NCBI GenBank assembly: GCA_900549345.1
Contig: UROC01000044.1
Coordinates: 1 to 15,310, forward strand
Direction of reading: 5' to 3'
Origin: an uncultured Collinsella sp.
GTDB taxonomy: Bacteria; Actinomycetota; Coriobacteriia; Coriobacteriales; Coriobacteriaceae
Length of the DNA stretch: 15,310 nt
Part shown: positions 14,397 through 15,310 of the stretch, in pieces
Layout of the letters: every line of letters starts with the position of its first letter
Position numbering within the stretch: the first letter of the stretch is position 1
Notes under the pieces: model-generated
What the model was told of the DNA's origin: nothing
The model's input: only the letters and a program-made list of their open reading frames with translations
Databases searched by the model: none
Position numbers and translations under genes: made by a program

Positions 14397-15310
14397 ATGA
14401 AAAACATCCTGCACCTGTTTAAGCGCGATGTCCAAAACGTGTCTCGCTCCGTGATCGGCATGGTCGTCGTGATGGGCCTGATCATCGTGCCATGTCTCTA
14501 TGCATGGTTTAACATCGCCGGAAGCTGGGATCCCTACGGCAATACCGGCAACCTTAAGATTGCAGTGGTCAACACCGATGAGGGTTACGAGAGCGATCTG
14601 ATTCCCGTCGAGGTCAACGTGGGCGAAAACGTAACCGCCACCCTGCGCGGCAACGAGAACTTCGACTGGGTCGTCCTCAACGACCGCGATAAGGCGATTG
14701 AGGGCGTTAAGTCGGGCGCGTACTACGCTGCCGTCGTTATCCCTAAAACGTTTAGCGCCGACATGATGACGCTTTTCTCGACCGAGGTGAAGCACGCCGA
14801 TATCGAGTTCTATGAGAACCAGAAGGCCAACGCCATCGCACAGATCGTGACTGAAAAGGGTTCGAGCGCCGTCCAGAGTCAGGTCAACGAGACCTTTACC
14901 AAGACCATCACGACCATCGGCCTTAAGACCGTGTCCAGCCTGCTCGACTATATGAGTACCGACCAGGTGAGCAACTTTATCGCCAATCTGTCCTCGACGC
15001 TGGGCGATTCGGTCGAGGACCTGCAGGACGTTCAGACCAGCGCAACGTCGCTGGCGGGCGTTTTGAGCTCCACGTCCGATTCGCTGACGTCGGCGGGCGG
15101 TATGCTCAAGCAGACGGGCACCGTCGATGAGTCGACGAAGCAGTTGATGGAGCACGCCGAGAGCGGCATTAGTGATTCCAAGGAAGCACTCAAGGCCGCC
15201 AACGACGCCATCAACGCCGCGATTGACGGAAGTGCGGGCTCGTTTGACAACGTGTCCGCCGAGCTTGCGAAGGCATTCGGTGCCGCGAACCAGCATGTCA
15301 ACGTTACGGT
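14397..15310 (+). CDS. YhgE/Pip-family membrane protein (second of two), 3' end cut by window edge
   Basis: I translated this by hand: 304 codons open to the right edge. MKNILHLFKRDVQNVSRS leads into TM1 (about 18-38, IGMVVVMGLIIVPCLYAWF) and the family block FNIAGSWDPYGNT, then LKIAVVNTDEGYESD and YYAAVVIPKTFSAD, which align by eye with the first protein at the same positions. A helical Ala/Ser-rich external region follows and is still open at the end. The ATG directly follows the previous stop (TAAATG, 0 bp gap). The strongest ribosome site in the window, AAAGGAGGTGAG (14379-14390), lies in the last codons of the first gene. The two are therefore co-transcribed, and may form a heteromeric complex. 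The permease part lies outside the window. Confidence 0.92.
   Translation, partial: MKNILHLFKRDVQNVSRSVIGMVVVMGLIIVPCLYAWFNIAGSWDPYGNTGNLKIAVVNTDEGYESDLIPVEVNVGENVTATLRGNENFDWVVLNDRDKAIEGVKSGAYYAAVVIPKTFSADMMTLFSTEVKHADIEFYENQKANAIAQIVTEKGSSAVQSQVNETFTKTITTIGLKTVSSLLDYMSTDQVSNFIANLSSTLGDSVEDLQDVQTSATSLAGVLSSTSDSLTSAGGMLKQTGTVDESTKQLMEHAESGISDSKEALKAANDAINAAIDGSAGSFDNVSAELAKAFGAANQHVNVT

Noticed and set aside
13842..15296. Minus-strand open frame of 484 codons opposite the yhgE pair.
   Set aside because: It spans the junction of two well-supported plus-strand genes and shows no domain, signal or ribosome site; it is a codon-bias shadow.

Overview
The window reads as chromosomal DNA of a GC-rich Gram-positive bacterium, most likely an actinobacterium of the Coriobacteriia (Collinsella-like). 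This taxon call is inference. It rests on the strong GC bias at third codon positions, AGGAGG-type ribosome sites and the gene mix: a VanRS-like two-component pair, a pstB plus PhoBR-like block, a CpsC/CpsD/CpsB tyrosine-kinase module, a Gram-positive style HtpG and tandem YhgE/Pip proteins. No rRNA, tRNA, CRISPR array or complete insertion sequence was seen.

Layout. (1) Bases 1-751, minus strand: the N-terminal 250 residues of a secreted D-alanyl-D-alanine carboxypeptidase, cut by the left edge. (2) Bases 949-2908, plus strand: an OmpR/VanR-like response regulator and a VanS-like four-helix histidine kinase, divergent from the carboxypeptidase across a 197-bp spacer that carries an 11-bp-phased CTTAA direct repeat. 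(3) Bases 3012-6108: a phosphate-transporter ATPase (PstB) without PstSCA or PhoU, then a PhoB-like regulator and a PhoR-like kinase, followed by a terminator. (4) Bases 6304-8908: a Wzz/CpsC-like membrane modulator, a CpsD-like tyrosine kinase, a CpsB-like PHP-domain tyrosine phosphatase and a GNAT acetyltransferase. No glycosyltransferase or polymerase gene is in view. (5) Bases 9111-11135: HtpG (Hsp90), with a terminator-like hairpin in its leader. (6) Bases 11136-11606: a 471-bp region with no credible gene, full of structure: a perfect 15-bp stem, a nested hairpin of about 98 nt, a repeat built on GGGGACGTTCTT, and a possible promoter/terminator leader. (7) Bases 11607-15310: two directly adjacent YhgE/Pip membrane proteins, the second cut by the right edge.

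Most of the genes concern the cell envelope: peptidoglycan trimming, envelope stress or antibiotic sensing, phosphate sensing, polysaccharide chain-length control and large envelope-spanning membrane proteins. Individual gene calls are mostly secure because catalytic motifs are intact. Promoters and operators are judged by eye and are weaker. The best candidates for something undescribed are the structured repeats in 11140-11416, with a related copy at 8907-8946, and the terminator-like hairpins inside the leaders of htpG and the first yhgE gene.
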